A stretch of DNA of 64,000 nt from Solimicrobium silvestre. Its GTDB lineage: Bacteria; Pseudomonadota; Gammaproteobacteria; Burkholderiales; Burkholderiaceae_D. The translations under genes were made by a program, and so were the position numbers. The stretch lies in assembly GCF_002976435.1 (NCBI RefSeq), contig NZ_PUGF01000013.1:85498-149497 (forward strand), given 5' to 3'. The notes under the pieces are model-generated. The model searched no databases. It had not been told where the DNA came from and saw only the letters and a list, made by a program, of their open reading frames with translations. This document shows, piece by piece, positions 55,160-63,880 of the stretch; position 1 is the first letter of the stretch, and each line of letters begins with the position of its first letter.

Positions 55160-55822
55160 GATGATGCCGTCTCCCCTTCCAATATCTAAGCACAAAACGA
55201 TGCGGCGTTACATTGAAAAGCGGAACATGCTTAATCTAATTCAAGCTAATAGTTTCAGGGCTTGATGGTCCATGGCAGAGCTCCTAATAAATTCTTTATT
55301 AGAGTTGCCAGATACTTGCTATTTTTAACAGGGAAACCCGTCTGCTATTCCACCAACCGGCCACATTATTAGCCAATCCGGATTACGCGTTAATTTCCGA
55401 ACAGGCGGCAAAAAGCCAGCACCTTATTAGTCTATTCCAAATCGATTAATGATCAAGGCTCGAATTGCACTTGGCGTAGCGAGCGGGTTGAATCCCGCTT
55501 TGTGAAAAAAACATAAAATTCCGTATTAAATCAAATGCTTAGTTTATTTTTATTATTTGCCAATTTTATTTTTTTGACTCCGCTTGCTCCACCGAAATCC
55601 TGCAAATATCTAGTTGGTATGCTGGAATTACCCCACAACTTTGTGCCCCTACTTGCAGCTATCGCCACTCGTGCTCTTGTTTTGTCACGAGAAATGGCTA
55701 GCGAAGCAAGTCCACTAGCCATTGAAGCAAAAAATTTTGTGAGGCCTGAACAAACATGGGCTATCCCAAGCAAGGCAAATTCATTGAAACGCTCAATCTC
55801 GTTGTTTTACAGACTACGCAGA
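55160..55822. other. Intergenic region with small palindrome
   Basis: About 660 bp. An 8-bp-arm palindrome (CTAATAAA/TTTATTAG, 55284-55302) lies 125 bp upstream of the GGDEF/EAL start. Both strands of 55531-56068 are open for some distance, but neither frame looks like a protein family, so no gene is called. Confidence 0.4.
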
Positions 55823-56488
55823 CTAGTTTCCTTGCGTATTAATATCAAAATCAAAAGCAGACATGCAATTTGCTCCATCCACATACTCAACGTTCACAGT
55901 ATCAAACCGTTTTGCACTCCTGGTAAAGAGCCGACTGAGATTAGCGTGACGGGTTCCATGCGGATCATGGAACAATTCCCATCCCATATTTGTGTGTTCA
56001 ATAGCTTCCGAAATTTTTTGCAAATCAATGCACATCGGAAGGGCAAATGGATTAGACGAGTTTTTTAGATTCCACCATCTAAACCCAAAACCTGTACTGT
56101 TTGGCCCGACTGTAATTCCCAATGAAAAAGACCAATCAACTCCTACCTGTATGTAAGACTTGTACCATCTACTTTTTTTCCGTTGATGGGTGGACTCCTC
56201 ATGGAGCGATTCAGGCCCCACTTCGCCTGGATTACCCATTTTTATGCCGAAAATAGCTTCCACTTTCTCTTTGGATAATTCCTTAGCCGGTATTTTTAGC
56301 ACCTGCATCAACTTGTCCTGCATCTCGTCAGGTGTAAAAGAAAAGGGGGATTCCCGCTTAATTGAAGCTTGATTCTGGGAGTTATTTCCGCTATTTACCG
56401 TCGATCCAGTTTGATCGTTTTGAGCTATCGCCGCATTAAATGGGACGAATACAATTAGGCATAGCGATGCTAGAAACATTGATCTCAT
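55823..56488 (-). CDS. Exported protein of unknown function
   Basis: 221 residues with a signal peptide cut after AIA (about residue 22). A Ser/Asn/Gln-rich linker is followed by a helical segment (TPDEMQDKLMQVLKIPAKEL) and a beta/aromatic region (WYKSYIQVGVDWSFSLGITVG, FGFRWWNL). It has two cysteines. No known domain. It is probably periplasmic. Confidence 0.6.
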   Translation of the reverse strand: MRSMFLASLCLIVFVPFNAAIAQNDQTGSTVNSGNNSQNQASIKRESPFSFTPDEMQDKLMQVLKIPAKELSKEKVEAIFGIKMGNPGEVGPESLHEESTHQRKKSRWYKSYIQVGVDWSFSLGITVGPNSTGFGFRWWNLKNSSNPFALPMCIDLQKISEAIEHTNMGWELFHDPHGTRHANLSRLFTRSAKRFDTVNVEYVDGANCMSAFDFDINTQGN

Positions 56489-56532
56489 CGATGATTGACC
56501 TGTTTATTCAACTGTTCAAATTGCCGGGTAAC

Positions 56533-57048
56533 CTACCTGGCTTCCGAGGACACGTTGTCGCGCCGATTAACTGCTCGTTGTAGCATCATGCGAGATAAGA
56601 GCTTATGAAACGGCATGATGGTACACAAGTAGATTCTTCCAAAGAGACTGTTAATTTTAACCAAGGTTGAAATCGTCACTTCTGATCCCTTCAGACTCGG
56701 TTTAATACTTATCCAGATCCGAAAATCCAGATGCTTGTCGTCACCACCAACGACGACTTCAGCGCCCGTATTTGAAATAATCGGAAACACGTCAATCTTC
56801 CCCAGCCCGCGATCGCTAAAGTCAATACTGGCCCTTAGTCCGAACGGAGCCACGATTCTGTTACGCAAGGTCATCAGACATCTGGCCATGTGTGGCGGAT
56901 CGGCGAAGGCGGCGCGCGCTGCTTGTGCGGCGTCGACGTAGGTTCGATCTGCCTGACCGGAATAACCATCGGCGAAATCAATGTGCGACAATCCCGACGC
57001 ACGAATTGCCGCTGTCGGCGCGGGAATCAACAAAACTTTGTTTGTCAT
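56533..57048 (-). CDS. DUF2867-family protein
   Basis: 171 residues. The LMTLRNRIVAPFGLR block and the following FPIISNTGAEVVVGGDDKHLDFRIWI are characteristic of DUF2867, a SRPBCC/START-like ligand-binding fold that is often fused to or beside NAD(P)-binding proteins. Function is unknown. AGAGGAT lies upstream of the ATG. Confidence 0.75.
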   Translation of the reverse strand: MTNKVLLIPAPTAAIRASGLSHIDFADGYSGQADRTYVDAAQAARAAFADPPHMARCLMTLRNRIVAPFGLRASIDFSDRGLGKIDVFPIISNTGAEVVVGGDDKHLDFRIWISIKPSLKGSEVTISTLVKINSLFGRIYLCTIMPFHKLLSRMMLQRAVNRRDNVSSEAR

Positions 57049-57483
57049 GAGTATCCTCTGAAAGTGGTGTGCGGTTAAAATCTTGAAAATATACAGCTTC
57101 GATTTCTCAATTCTAAAAACAAAGATCTACGCAACCGTCCCCTTTCCGTCTTTTTCCGTTCAGATACTACATGACGGTTGCCGTTTGTAAACATGCATGG
57201 CCAGCATGGTCATTTAAAAATGGGAAAGCGCCCGTTTAATGGATGCGTAGGCCAACGTTATTCTATGGTGGACGGATAGGTGGTATCGGATTTTATTTAA
57301 TCCTATTCAAGAATTTTTAAAATAAAATTTGCTTAACTGGCGGCTCGCGACGGTAGGATGACCCAAGTAGTTTTGCCAAATTCAATGGTTAAATCAGCGC
57401 TGAACTACCGTTTGAGTTCTAGAGACTTGAGATTAGAATTCGACTCTTGAGACTAAAATCTTGAACAGCAAGGAACCGACAAT
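57049..57483. other. Intergenic region without visible gene
   Basis: 435 bp between divergent genes; only promoter sequence is expected. A triple near-repeat GAGACTTGAGATTAGAAT / GAGACTAAAATCTTGA occurs at 57421-57463 just before the next gene. Confidence 0.4.
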
Positions 57484-57756
57484 ATGAGTAGTCAATTACC
57501 TAAACCTTTTGAAAAACCGTGGTTCATCGTGAACTGTGTGGCGTTATGTATTGGGATCTATGCCATGATCTTTCATCATGCCACTGTAATTTTCGGTATT
57601 TCAATGATATCTTTCGCTGCACATGCCATATATAGCGGCCATTTCTCATTGAGAAATACAGACTACTCGAGAAGGGAAGATTCGGGAGCATTTTGGATGA
57701 GTGTTTTCGCCTATACCTGCATTGGTCTTTTTTTTTGCCTCATCAGGAAGCTATAA
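57484..57756 (+). CDS. Small membrane protein of unknown function
   Basis: 90 residues with two or three hydrophobic segments (about 11-30, 31-48, 70-86) and a positively charged loop with DYSRREDS between them. AAGGA lies eight to twelve bases before the ATG. No family recognised. Confidence 0.6.
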   Translation: MSSQLPKPFEKPWFIVNCVALCIGIYAMIFHHATVIFGISMISFAAHAIYSGHFSLRNTDYSRREDSGAFWMSVFAYTCIGLFFCLIRKL

Positions 57757-57819
57757 ATAAATCAGTAGACTCACCTCTCAATTAACACCCGGCTAGATCT
57801 GGTGCAGCCGCGTTGATCA

Positions 57820-57885
57820 AACTCGTAACCTGTAATCTGAAATGACTTGCAATCGCAGGGTGTATTACAAGCTATGAATTAGCTT
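57820..57885 (+). repeat. REP-like repeat copy 6
   Basis: CTCGTAACCTGTAATCTGAA followed by ATGACTTGCAATCGC and GGGTGTATTACAAGCTA, where ACAAGCTA pairs with TAGCTTGT downstream. It lies between convergent genes. Confidence 0.85.
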
Positions 57886-57904
57886 GTACGCCTTACCACG
57901 TTGG

Positions 57905-58414
57905 CTACAAAATATAGTCGCAGTGAATCTGCAAACTTTCGGTAGCATTGCGATGAATCTGAAAGCCTTCTTCTCTCAGGGCAGCTTGAATCTGTGCAAG
58001 GCTCACCGCGCATTTCCTCGTGCGGTGCTGCTGCCAGAAAAGCGGCGTAAATACCCCTAGCGGCAACATCCGCATGCGGCGTCCATTGATAAGAAACGAA
58101 ACGTCGACGTGCGTGCCATCGATATCGTGCCCATTGCTGCCAAAGATATCCATTATTTCAGTACGCCTACCCGGATAAAGTAAGCAAAACAATCTGACGC
58201 CTAGTGCGCGAAAATGAATACGCGTAAAACCAAGACTGGATGCTCGTCGTTCGTAGCCGCGCGTCAGTATCAGACCAATCTCAGCAGGTAATTTTGCTTG
58301 GATTGTCTGGAGCTTACTCAGAACCTGTGAATCTATTTGCACCTGCCGAGCAGGCCAACGTGGCCGAATCTGTAAACCGGCATTGAATCCGCGAGATAGG
58401 CTAAGCAAAGTCAA
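57905..58414 (-). CDS. Possible M15-like (VanY/D-Ala-D-Ala) peptidase-fold protein
   Basis: About 169 residues from a TTG at 58414, preceded by AAAGGTGAG. The longer frame to 58486 begins inside a REP-like repeat and is not credible as the native start. The segment SNGHDIDGTHVDVSF resembles the M15 SxHxxGxAxDV zinc motif in order and spacing, with preceding LTRGYER like the substrate-loop arginine. A later histidine could be the third ligand. No signal peptide. The assignment is tentative. Confidence 0.45.
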   Translation of the reverse strand: MTLLSLSRGFNAGLQIRPRWPARQVQIDSQVLSKLQTIQAKLPAEIGLILTRGYERRASSLGFTRIHFRALGVRLFCLLYPGRRTEIMDIFGSNGHDIDGTHVDVSFLINGRRMRMLPLGVFTPLFWQQHRTRKCAVSLAQIQAALREEGFQIHRNATESLQIHCDYIL

Positions 58415-58437
58415 ATGTCTCACCTTTCGATAGTTAT

Positions 58438-58525
58438 TAACTCGTAACCTGTAATGTGGAATAACTTGCAACCGTGTATTAGCCAAAAGCGTAATACACC
58501 CGATTGCAAGTTATTACAGCTTACT
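58438..58525. repeat. REP-like repeat copy 7 (most complete unit)
   Basis: Full two-armed unit of about 88 bp. The left arm has CTCGTAACCTGTAATGTGG, AATAACTTGCAACCG and TGTATTAGC. The right arm GCGTAATACACCCG, ATTGCAAGTTATTACAG, CTTAC is its inverted copy. It can fold into one long hairpin. Confidence 0.9.
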
Positions 58526-58541
58526 CTTTAAATACCTTATT

Positions 58542-59121
58542 TCAATACAACTCACAATTCTGTTGCTTGCCATTCGATGGAATCTCAGTGACAGTTAGTC
58601 CATCGTTAGATACACGCACACTGTACCTGGTTACAATCCACCAACCTCCTTTTCGAGGGTCTTCATTCGACATTTTCAGGGGCCCTACATGCACTTAACT
58701 CAAACGAAACCGCACCAAAATACTCTTCCTGCTTATTTTGAAGATTGACTGCTTCCTCAGATAATCTTCCCGCCAATTTCCACTGAGTAAATCTTGCCGA
58801 TGTCCATAAAGTATTATTTGCAGGCCCTTCAGTGACGACACTTCTGACGATATAAAGTTGAGATTTCGGACAAGATTTTGCCTCAGTTCCTGGATCACAT
58901 TCACCTAAGTCAGATGACCGAAATACTCTGACTTGCAATCCCGATCTTAATTGAATCTCTTCCAACAACTCTAGAGATGCCAGCATATTTGCAAAGTTCT
59001 GATCCTTGCTGGCCTCAATTACTGCAGCCTTCGCATCACAAAAAAGTGAACCTAATATTGCGACTACAAGGATGACAATTATTCCAATCGATTCAAAATG
59101 TCAAAACTTACTTAAATTCAT
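58542..59121 (-). pseudogene. Type IV pilin-like exported protein gene with stop and frame break
   Basis: From ATG 59121 the frame reads MNLSKF, then TGA (59103-59101), then continues in frame with FESIGIIVILVVAILGSLF, resembling a prepilin hydrophobic N-terminus (F-x-x-I-E-type helix), and KAAVIEASKDQNFANM onward to 58663. A second frame, ATG 58673 to stop 58542 (43 codons, SNEDPRKGGWWIVTRYSVRV), overlaps the first stop and looks like its continuation. Two lesions suggest a dead gene; readthrough or two small genes are the alternatives. It lies 38 bp after the M48 protease gene. Confidence 0.5.
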
Positions 59122-59159
59122 ATGGACATCTCTATTGAAGTTAGCCCACGTAGCCTATA

Positions 59160-60719
59160 TCAAGCAACCTTTTTTTCAAGTGCATCTCGTTCTCGCCAGC
59201 GCACAGCATAACTCTCGGCCATATCAACGCTCTTGCGTTCTACGAGAAAAGAGTAAGCGCGTTCGCAAGCTGGTTTAGTCGCTTGTGGGTCAAGTTGCAT
59301 CGAGAGATCCAGAAGCGCCAAGCCTTCCTGCTCACCTTTATTGAGTCGTGCAATCCCTTCAAAATACAAGCCAAGCGCATGATTAGTATTGGCGGCATTA
59401 AAATCTGCCCACGCGGTACGAATGTCTGTCTCTGGTTCCAGACGCATTAAGAGATTCAGCATTTCAAACTGGCGCTCAGTATCACGATGCGGCATGCTTT
59501 GCAATTCTTGCAATCGCATCTGCTGTTTATGGATTTCAATATGACGAGTCCCCCAAGACGGAGCGACTTGTTTAGCCCATTGTTCTTGCAGCTCTATCCT
59601 CAGTGATTCCAGTGACTGAGCAAACCAAACGCTACTCGCAGGCTCCTCTAATATAGTTGGCGGCAAGGTAAGCAGTTCCTCCTCCTTGTTTGCAATACTT
59701 ACAAGACGCTTACGTAATGTAGGATGAGTATCGGCAAAGTGCCCTTCCTTGTCCAACGCATCTTCCAGCCAGCGAACCATCTGAGTCTCTTCCGGCGCTA
59801 TCGATGTCGAAGAAGCCCACCGCTGCAATAAATCGTTGGGTGGTGTGGAGTTCTCATTCACCTGTTTGAACGTATTTTCCAAATACTGACGAAATCTTGG
59901 CGCGATGATATTTACACGCTTGAGTGCACGGGTAGCGTTATGCGAGCCGACAAGCTCGGCAGATGCTGCGTCAGCTCGATACTCGTCAGCACGCGCCAAA
60001 ACAAATGTATAGGCATTGAAATAGGATGCATACCACCGCACCATTGGCGAAATCAGGCGACTCAACCAACCTTGAAAGTGTGAAATATAGGCTTCTACTG
60101 TCGACCATGTATGACGCAAACGATAAATAAAAGCAGAAAAGCGCCCATGAGATCCTGCTAAATGCCCGTATTCATGCGCAACGACTGCCAAAGCCTCATC
60201 GGGAGTCATATATTCTAGAAGCGGTAACCCTAACAATAGGTAATTCCGCGGCCAACCAAAGAGTCCCAATGCCGGTCGCTGAACAACAGCCGCATTAACA
60301 TCATTAATAAGCAAAACATGGTGAACCCGAGGCCCATCCATCTGGCTGCGCATATTGTCTAACGCAGCAAACAATTGAGGTGCTTCGGTTCGATTGATTT
60401 CACGGCCAGTTGGTGCTGGCATACGGATGAACAATGCCTGCACAGAAGACTTCAATGTGAACCAAAATGGTAATGCAAGAAGAATCAAAAGCTTTCCAAG
60501 CTTTAATAAAAGAATGAGCGCCGCACCCCCCGTAAATACCATGGCGGCAGCAAAACCTACTACGAGAACTAAACCCAAACCGACTGCTGCCAGTATAAGA
60601 GCAAGAATTCCGAATCCGACTAACGTAAGCATTATTACTTTCAACCGATATCGCGTCGGCGTAGCAGCACTCTCTTGCTCAAGGCGCGTCACCATGCTCT
60701 TAAAACGGTCCATTTCCAT
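59160..60719 (-). CDS. M48-family membrane metalloprotease
   Basis: A 519-residue zinc protease. Two long N-terminal membrane segments (about 27-58 and 60-95) are followed by the peptidase domain with AHEYGHLAGSH (HExxH at 182-186) and the third-ligand region ARADEYRADAASAEL. A long C-terminal helical region (about 320-519), including LNLLMRLEPETDIRTAW and LLDLSMQLDPQA, is TPR-like. The arrangement resembles HtpX/BepA-like quality-control proteases. The pilin-like pseudogene follows on the same strand. Confidence 0.9.
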   Translation of the reverse strand: MEMDRFKSMVTRLEQESAATPTRYRLKVIMLTLVGFGILALILAAVGLGLVLVVGFAAAMVFTGGAALILLLKLGKLLILLALPFWFTLKSSVQALFIRMPAPTGREINRTEAPQLFAALDNMRSQMDGPRVHHVLLINDVNAAVVQRPALGLFGWPRNYLLLGLPLLEYMTPDEALAVVAHEYGHLAGSHGRFSAFIYRLRHTWSTVEAYISHFQGWLSRLISPMVRWYASYFNAYTFVLARADEYRADAASAELVGSHNATRALKRVNIIAPRFRQYLENTFKQVNENSTPPNDLLQRWASSTSIAPEETQMVRWLEDALDKEGHFADTHPTLRKRLVSIANKEEELLTLPPTILEEPASSVWFAQSLESLRIELQEQWAKQVAPSWGTRHIEIHKQQMRLQELQSMPHRDTERQFEMLNLLMRLEPETDIRTAWADFNAANTNHALGLYFEGIARLNKGEQEGLALLDLSMQLDPQATKPACERAYSFLVERKSVDMAESYAVRWRERDALEKKVA

Positions 60720-60803
60720 TTAAATTATCTCCCTGTGATTTTGATATTTCATTCAATTTATTATTTGATTTATTAAAAAATTTTAACGATATGATCTATG
60801 ACC

Positions 60804-60870
60804 CTAACTCGTAACCCGTAATGACTTGCAATCGTAGGATCTATTAGCGAATAAGCGTAATACACCAAAC
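60804..60870. repeat. REP-like repeat copy 8
   Basis: AACTCGTAACCCGTAATGAC, TTGCAATCGTAGGATCTATT, AGC then GCGTAATACACC. The left arm lacks the internal TGTGAA stretch seen in other copies. It lies upstream of the M48 gene, in its promoter region. Confidence 0.85.
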
Positions 60871-60924
60871 AGTTAATTAGCTTAAATGCTTCTTAATTAT
60901 ATTTATCGATGATTGACGGATTAG

Positions 60925-60957
60925 GCTTTATTACAAGCTACGCGAGCTGCAAGTTAA
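60925..60957 (-). repeat. REP-like repeat fragment 9
   Basis: TTTATTACAAGCTACGCGAG and CTGCAAGTTA, a partial right arm of the same family. It ends directly at the stop codon of the phosphatase gene. Confidence 0.6.
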
Positions 60958-60959
60958 TC

Positions 60960-61283
60960 TTAACGTAAAAATTTGCCAGCTTTTGCTTCAAGAAGCCTAA
61001 TTAGCTCAGGTTGCATATATTCGTATTCATCAGGGATTTCCAAACAGATTACACGCTTACCATTGAGATAGGATCTAAATTTAGCGGAAAGCTTACTCCT
61101 ATGAGGCTTCTCCATCACAAATATTATATTCGCCCAAGCTAACTGCTCCGGTGAAAGCGAAACGTTGGCATCGTTGCCGAGACCAGCAGAATCGGTCTCT
61201 ACGTCTGGCCACGATGAAAAGATTTGCTCCGCCGTTGGACTACGTAGCCTGTTTTGAGTGCAAATGAATAATGCGCGTTTCAA
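60960..61283 (-). CDS. Small low-molecular-weight protein-tyrosine-phosphatase-like protein
   Basis: 107 residues starting FICTQNRLRSPTAE. The P-loop C-x5-R-S has Cys8 and Arg14, as in LMW-PTP-like minimal phosphatases annotated as predicted protein tyrosine phosphatases. The usual late DP general-acid motif is only weakly represented by EIPDEYEYM. A REP fragment lies at its 3' end and a MITE-like repeat upstream. Confidence 0.8.
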   Translation of the reverse strand: MKRALFICTQNRLRSPTAEQIFSSWPDVETDSAGLGNDANVSLSPEQLAWANIIFVMEKPHRSKLSAKFRSYLNGKRVICLEIPDEYEYMQPELIRLLEAKAGKFLR

Positions 61284-61379
61284 GTTAACCTGCCTAATTG
61301 TTAGGAACTAAGTGATGGGATTGACTTAAAAGTGAGTCGCTATCGATCATCATGATATGAATTTCGAATTCCCGGCGGA

Positions 61380-61510
61380 TTGGGCTGGAGCTTCGCCAGC
61401 CCAACCTTCTTTAATTAATAATGACGATCATTGAATACATAAGCCACCAAGTAATTTGGTGTTTTGCGTTTTTTACTGTTGAGTGTTGGGCTGATGAAGC
61501 TCCAGCCCAA
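61380..61510. mobile_element. MITE-like repeat, copy A
   Basis: 131-bp element bounded by 15-bp terminal inverted repeats TTGGGCTGGAGCTTC / GAAGCTCCAGCCCAA. The internal sequence is over 90% identical by eye to 63756-63880. It contains no reading frame. No clear target-site duplication was seen. Confidence 0.8.
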
Positions 61511-61538
61511 CCTGCAATGGTCGGTTTCAAGAACTTCC

Positions 61539-61955
61539 TCAACTGTCCGGATAGCTCGTAGACCGTATTTTTCCTGCACACTCTTTCAATCGGGTCGTCA
61601 GAAGATTGTATTTATGATCCGACGTGTCCCGCAATGCTAAGACACGTGACGATAGCATATCGTCGTATGGTTCAGGCTCGCCGAACTGACTAACAGTTAG
61701 ATCCCATTTAATTCCGTTTATCCTGTTGTAGAAATGTGTTCCGCCTGATGTTTTGGTGGAAAGTATTTCTCCGCCAAAGTAGTCTTGGACAATCAGTGAT
61801 GTCACGCTGCAATGGTTTTTAGCGGGGGATTGCGGTGACAATGAATCCGGTGGACTTGCAGTGTCGCTCACCCAAACTTGGGTGAGAGCACGAAAGAGGT
61901 CCTTTGGGGTCGATAACTGCGGATTATTTGTAGGCATTCTGGTTTCCAATTCCAT
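61539..61955 (-). CDS. YunG-like protein
   Basis: 138 residues. CSVTSLIVQDYFGGEIL, GGTHFYNRINGIKWDLT and the end region YNLLTTRLKECAGKI match the YunG family of Bacillus and Proteobacteria, of unknown function. The conserved Cys-His-Asp set (C near 50, H near 75, D near 85) suggests a papain-like hydrolase fold (inference). A start at Met7 is also possible. It lies immediately beside MITE-like copy A. Confidence 0.7.
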   Translation of the reverse strand: MELETRMPTNNPQLSTPKDLFRALTQVWVSDTASPPDSLSPQSPAKNHCSVTSLIVQDYFGGEILSTKTSGGTHFYNRINGIKWDLTVSQFGEPEPYDDMLSSRVLALRDTSDHKYNLLTTRLKECAGKIRSTSYPDS

Positions 61956-62427
61956 TTTATTTAAATTCTTGAAAAATCAAATTTCGAAATTCTATTGACT
62001 GGTTGCTCCGTGCCTCCGATTCCGAGCATTCGCCAAAATATGCTGACCGGCTCTTGATCTTCACATTCCGGCCATACACAAGGAAAAGACAATAATTTAA
62101 AAATTAAATACTAGCAACATTTTAATCATTGGTCGTAGCTGGGGATACAACTGGCAATCAACATTTCGCTCTGAACGCTAGATGTGTGCCCACTAAGGAA
62201 TTTCTCCCAAAGGATCTTCAGCTCGTATCTATGGACTCCATCCGATTTGCAAGGTAAAAATCGGGTGGAGTCCATAGATACGAGCAATCGCTTACGCATT
62301 TGGGGGCGATGTCAGATTCCTCTGGACTTAGCGAAACATCAGATTAATATGGATGAGAGGTCTGTCGGTCAAAACCGTCCACTTAGTCTGGCAGCACGAC
62401 ATGGTGGAATATTAAAGGGAATAGCAT
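61956..62427. other. Intergenic region with long hairpin
   Basis: 470 bp, AT-rich. It holds the AT motif shared with 33.47 kb (about 62091-62117) and the hairpin at 62221-62285. No gene is supported. Confidence 0.5.
62221..62285. repeat. Near-perfect 28-bp inverted repeat (hairpin)
   Basis: 62221-62248 pairs with 62258-62285 across a 9-nt loop. Of 28 positions, 27 are Watson-Crick and one is a G-T pair. There is no T tract. It sits 140 bp before the redoxin start and is longer than a normal terminator stem. Confidence 0.85.
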
Positions 62428-62931
62428 ATGTTACGCAGAAACTTTATTCAATCTGGCTTGATGGTTGGTTTATCGATGTCGTCAGGACTTTCATTGGCAG
62501 ATACAGCGCCAGCGCCGTTTGTACTGCAGGGAACAGAGATTAGCGGGAAGAGACTCGACCTGAGAGACTTTTCGGGTCTGACCGTTCTGGTCAGCTTTTT
62601 CACCTATGACTGCGATGTCTGCACTGACGATTTGAAACTGATGCGCGAATTCTATTTCAATAACCGGAAAAAGAAATTCATGCTGCTTGGTGTTAATTTG
62701 GACACCAACAAGAAAGATCTTGACGATTACAACGAGCTGACGACGCAAGCATACCCCAAGGATCAGCGATTTCCGACCGTATGGCGAAATGCAGCAGGCC
62801 ATAAGGACAATTTTGGAAATATCAGTGTCAAGCCAACTCATTTTGTACTGGATAGTAAAGCACAACTAAAATTCAAACGAGAAGGCAAGTTTCAACCAGA
62901 AGATTGGGATAACTTATGGCTTGCTTTATAG
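62428..62931 (+). CDS. Exported thioredoxin-fold (TlpA/redoxin-like) protein
   Basis: 167 residues with a short Tat- or Sec-type leader (LRRNFIQSGLMVGLSMSS) cut near residue 24. The redox pair is CDVC (C62, C65) in FFTYDCDVCTDDLK, after the strand LTVLVSFF. The cis-Pro segment is likely VKPTHFVLD. It is probably a periplasmic thiol-disulfide or peroxide-handling protein. AGGGAA lies before the ATG. It is followed 74 bp later by a lipoprotein gene. Confidence 0.82.
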   Translation: MLRRNFIQSGLMVGLSMSSGLSLADTAPAPFVLQGTEISGKRLDLRDFSGLTVLVSFFTYDCDVCTDDLKLMREFYFNNRKKKFMLLGVNLDTNKKDLDDYNELTTQAYPKDQRFPTVWRNAAGHKDNFGNISVKPTHFVLDSKAQLKFKREGKFQPEDWDNLWLAL

Positions 62932-63005
62932 GCTATTTCAACAAAGCATCTGGCCCATGAAGTGGATCGCGGTGCCCCTAATTTCACGCAGACTGGAGTA
63001 TTTCA

Positions 63006-63563
63006 ATGATCGCAAATCGCAACGCCAGCAGACTTGCTTCTGCATGGATAGTATCCACCTTACTTATCACCGGCTGTGCCAGTTCGCCAAGCCAGATATC
63101 GTCGGAAAAATTCATCAAACTGCCGTTGGTGCCAGGATGGTTTGAAGGAAAACGCGTGTGGTATGTCACAACGGATATGTCGGACCACGCAATGGCAACA
63201 GGGGGCAACGCAAACTTTGTACCGTCGCTTGCCAACGCGTTACCGCCCGATCCTCCTGTACCCGGAACACCGCTTTCGATAGACCGGATTTACAAGTTTA
63301 TGAATTTCGATCAGGGAAGCGTGCTTCCGTCTATACCACAACCGTTAGGCGGAGCTAACAGCAACCGCGAATATAGTCCGTTATGGCAGCTATATGCTGT
63401 GTATTGGCAACCAGGAAAAACTCCTCACGAGCTGCACTCAGAGAAGGAAGTCCTTGAGGCACAAGACAGTGGCTTAATCCGCATCAAAGCGTTGCGCATT
63501 ATTGTGAATTGCCCAGTAATCAAAGTTGAAAATGCGCTGCTTCCTGGCGCTGAATTGCCCTGA
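63006..63563 (+). CDS. Lipoprotein of unknown function
   Basis: 185 residues with lipobox LITGC (Cys at about residue 24). The mature part begins with a Ser-rich linker and contains KRVWYVTTDMSDHAMATGG, reminiscent of metal- or haem-associated periplasmic domains found beside redox proteins, a Pro-rich loop, and a single C-terminal cysteine (IVNCPVIK). It probably shares a transcript with the redoxin upstream. GGAGTATTTCA precedes the ATG. Confidence 0.75.
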   Translation: MIANRNASRLASAWIVSTLLITGCASSPSQISSEKFIKLPLVPGWFEGKRVWYVTTDMSDHAMATGGNANFVPSLANALPPDPPVPGTPLSIDRIYKFMNFDQGSVLPSIPQPLGGANSNREYSPLWQLYAVYWQPGKTPHELHSEKEVLEAQDSGLIRIKALRIIVNCPVIKVENALLPGAELP

Positions 63564-63755
63564 CGTCAAAAATCAAGAATTATTTGGAAGGCAATGAGAT
63601 TGAGTTAACGCTTCAACTAACTGAAATTAACTTTTGAATGTTATCTGTTAATGACAACCATCAGGCAAAAGCTTTAATTCGATTGAGGAGTCGTTTATGC
63701 ACGGTTAGCGTATGGGCTCGCGCATTTGGCGTTTAACGTTGATTTGGCCAACTCG

Positions 63756-63880
63756 TTGGGCTAGCGCAGCCCAACATTCTTTACTTAATCATGACAATCA
63801 TTGAATACATAAGTCGCCAAGTAATTTAGTGTTTTGCGTTTTTTACTGTTGAGTGTTGGGCTGATAAAGCTCCAGCCCAT
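63756..63880. mobile_element. MITE-like repeat, copy B
   Basis: 125-bp relative of 61380-61510, same orientation. The right end and internal part are conserved, while the left end has decayed to TTGGGCTAGCGCAGCCCAA. It lies downstream of the lipoprotein gene; 63881-64000 shows no gene. Confidence 0.8.

Noticed and set aside
55531..56068. Open frames on both strands before the unknown exported protein
   Set aside because: Neither frame shows a ribosome site, signal or family motif; the plus frame also runs antisense into the better-supported gene at 55823-56488.
34503..60957. Repeat copies considered as a CRISPR array
   Set aside because: Copies are dispersed over 26 kb, occur in both orientations, are themselves palindromic, and have no regular spacers or cas genes.
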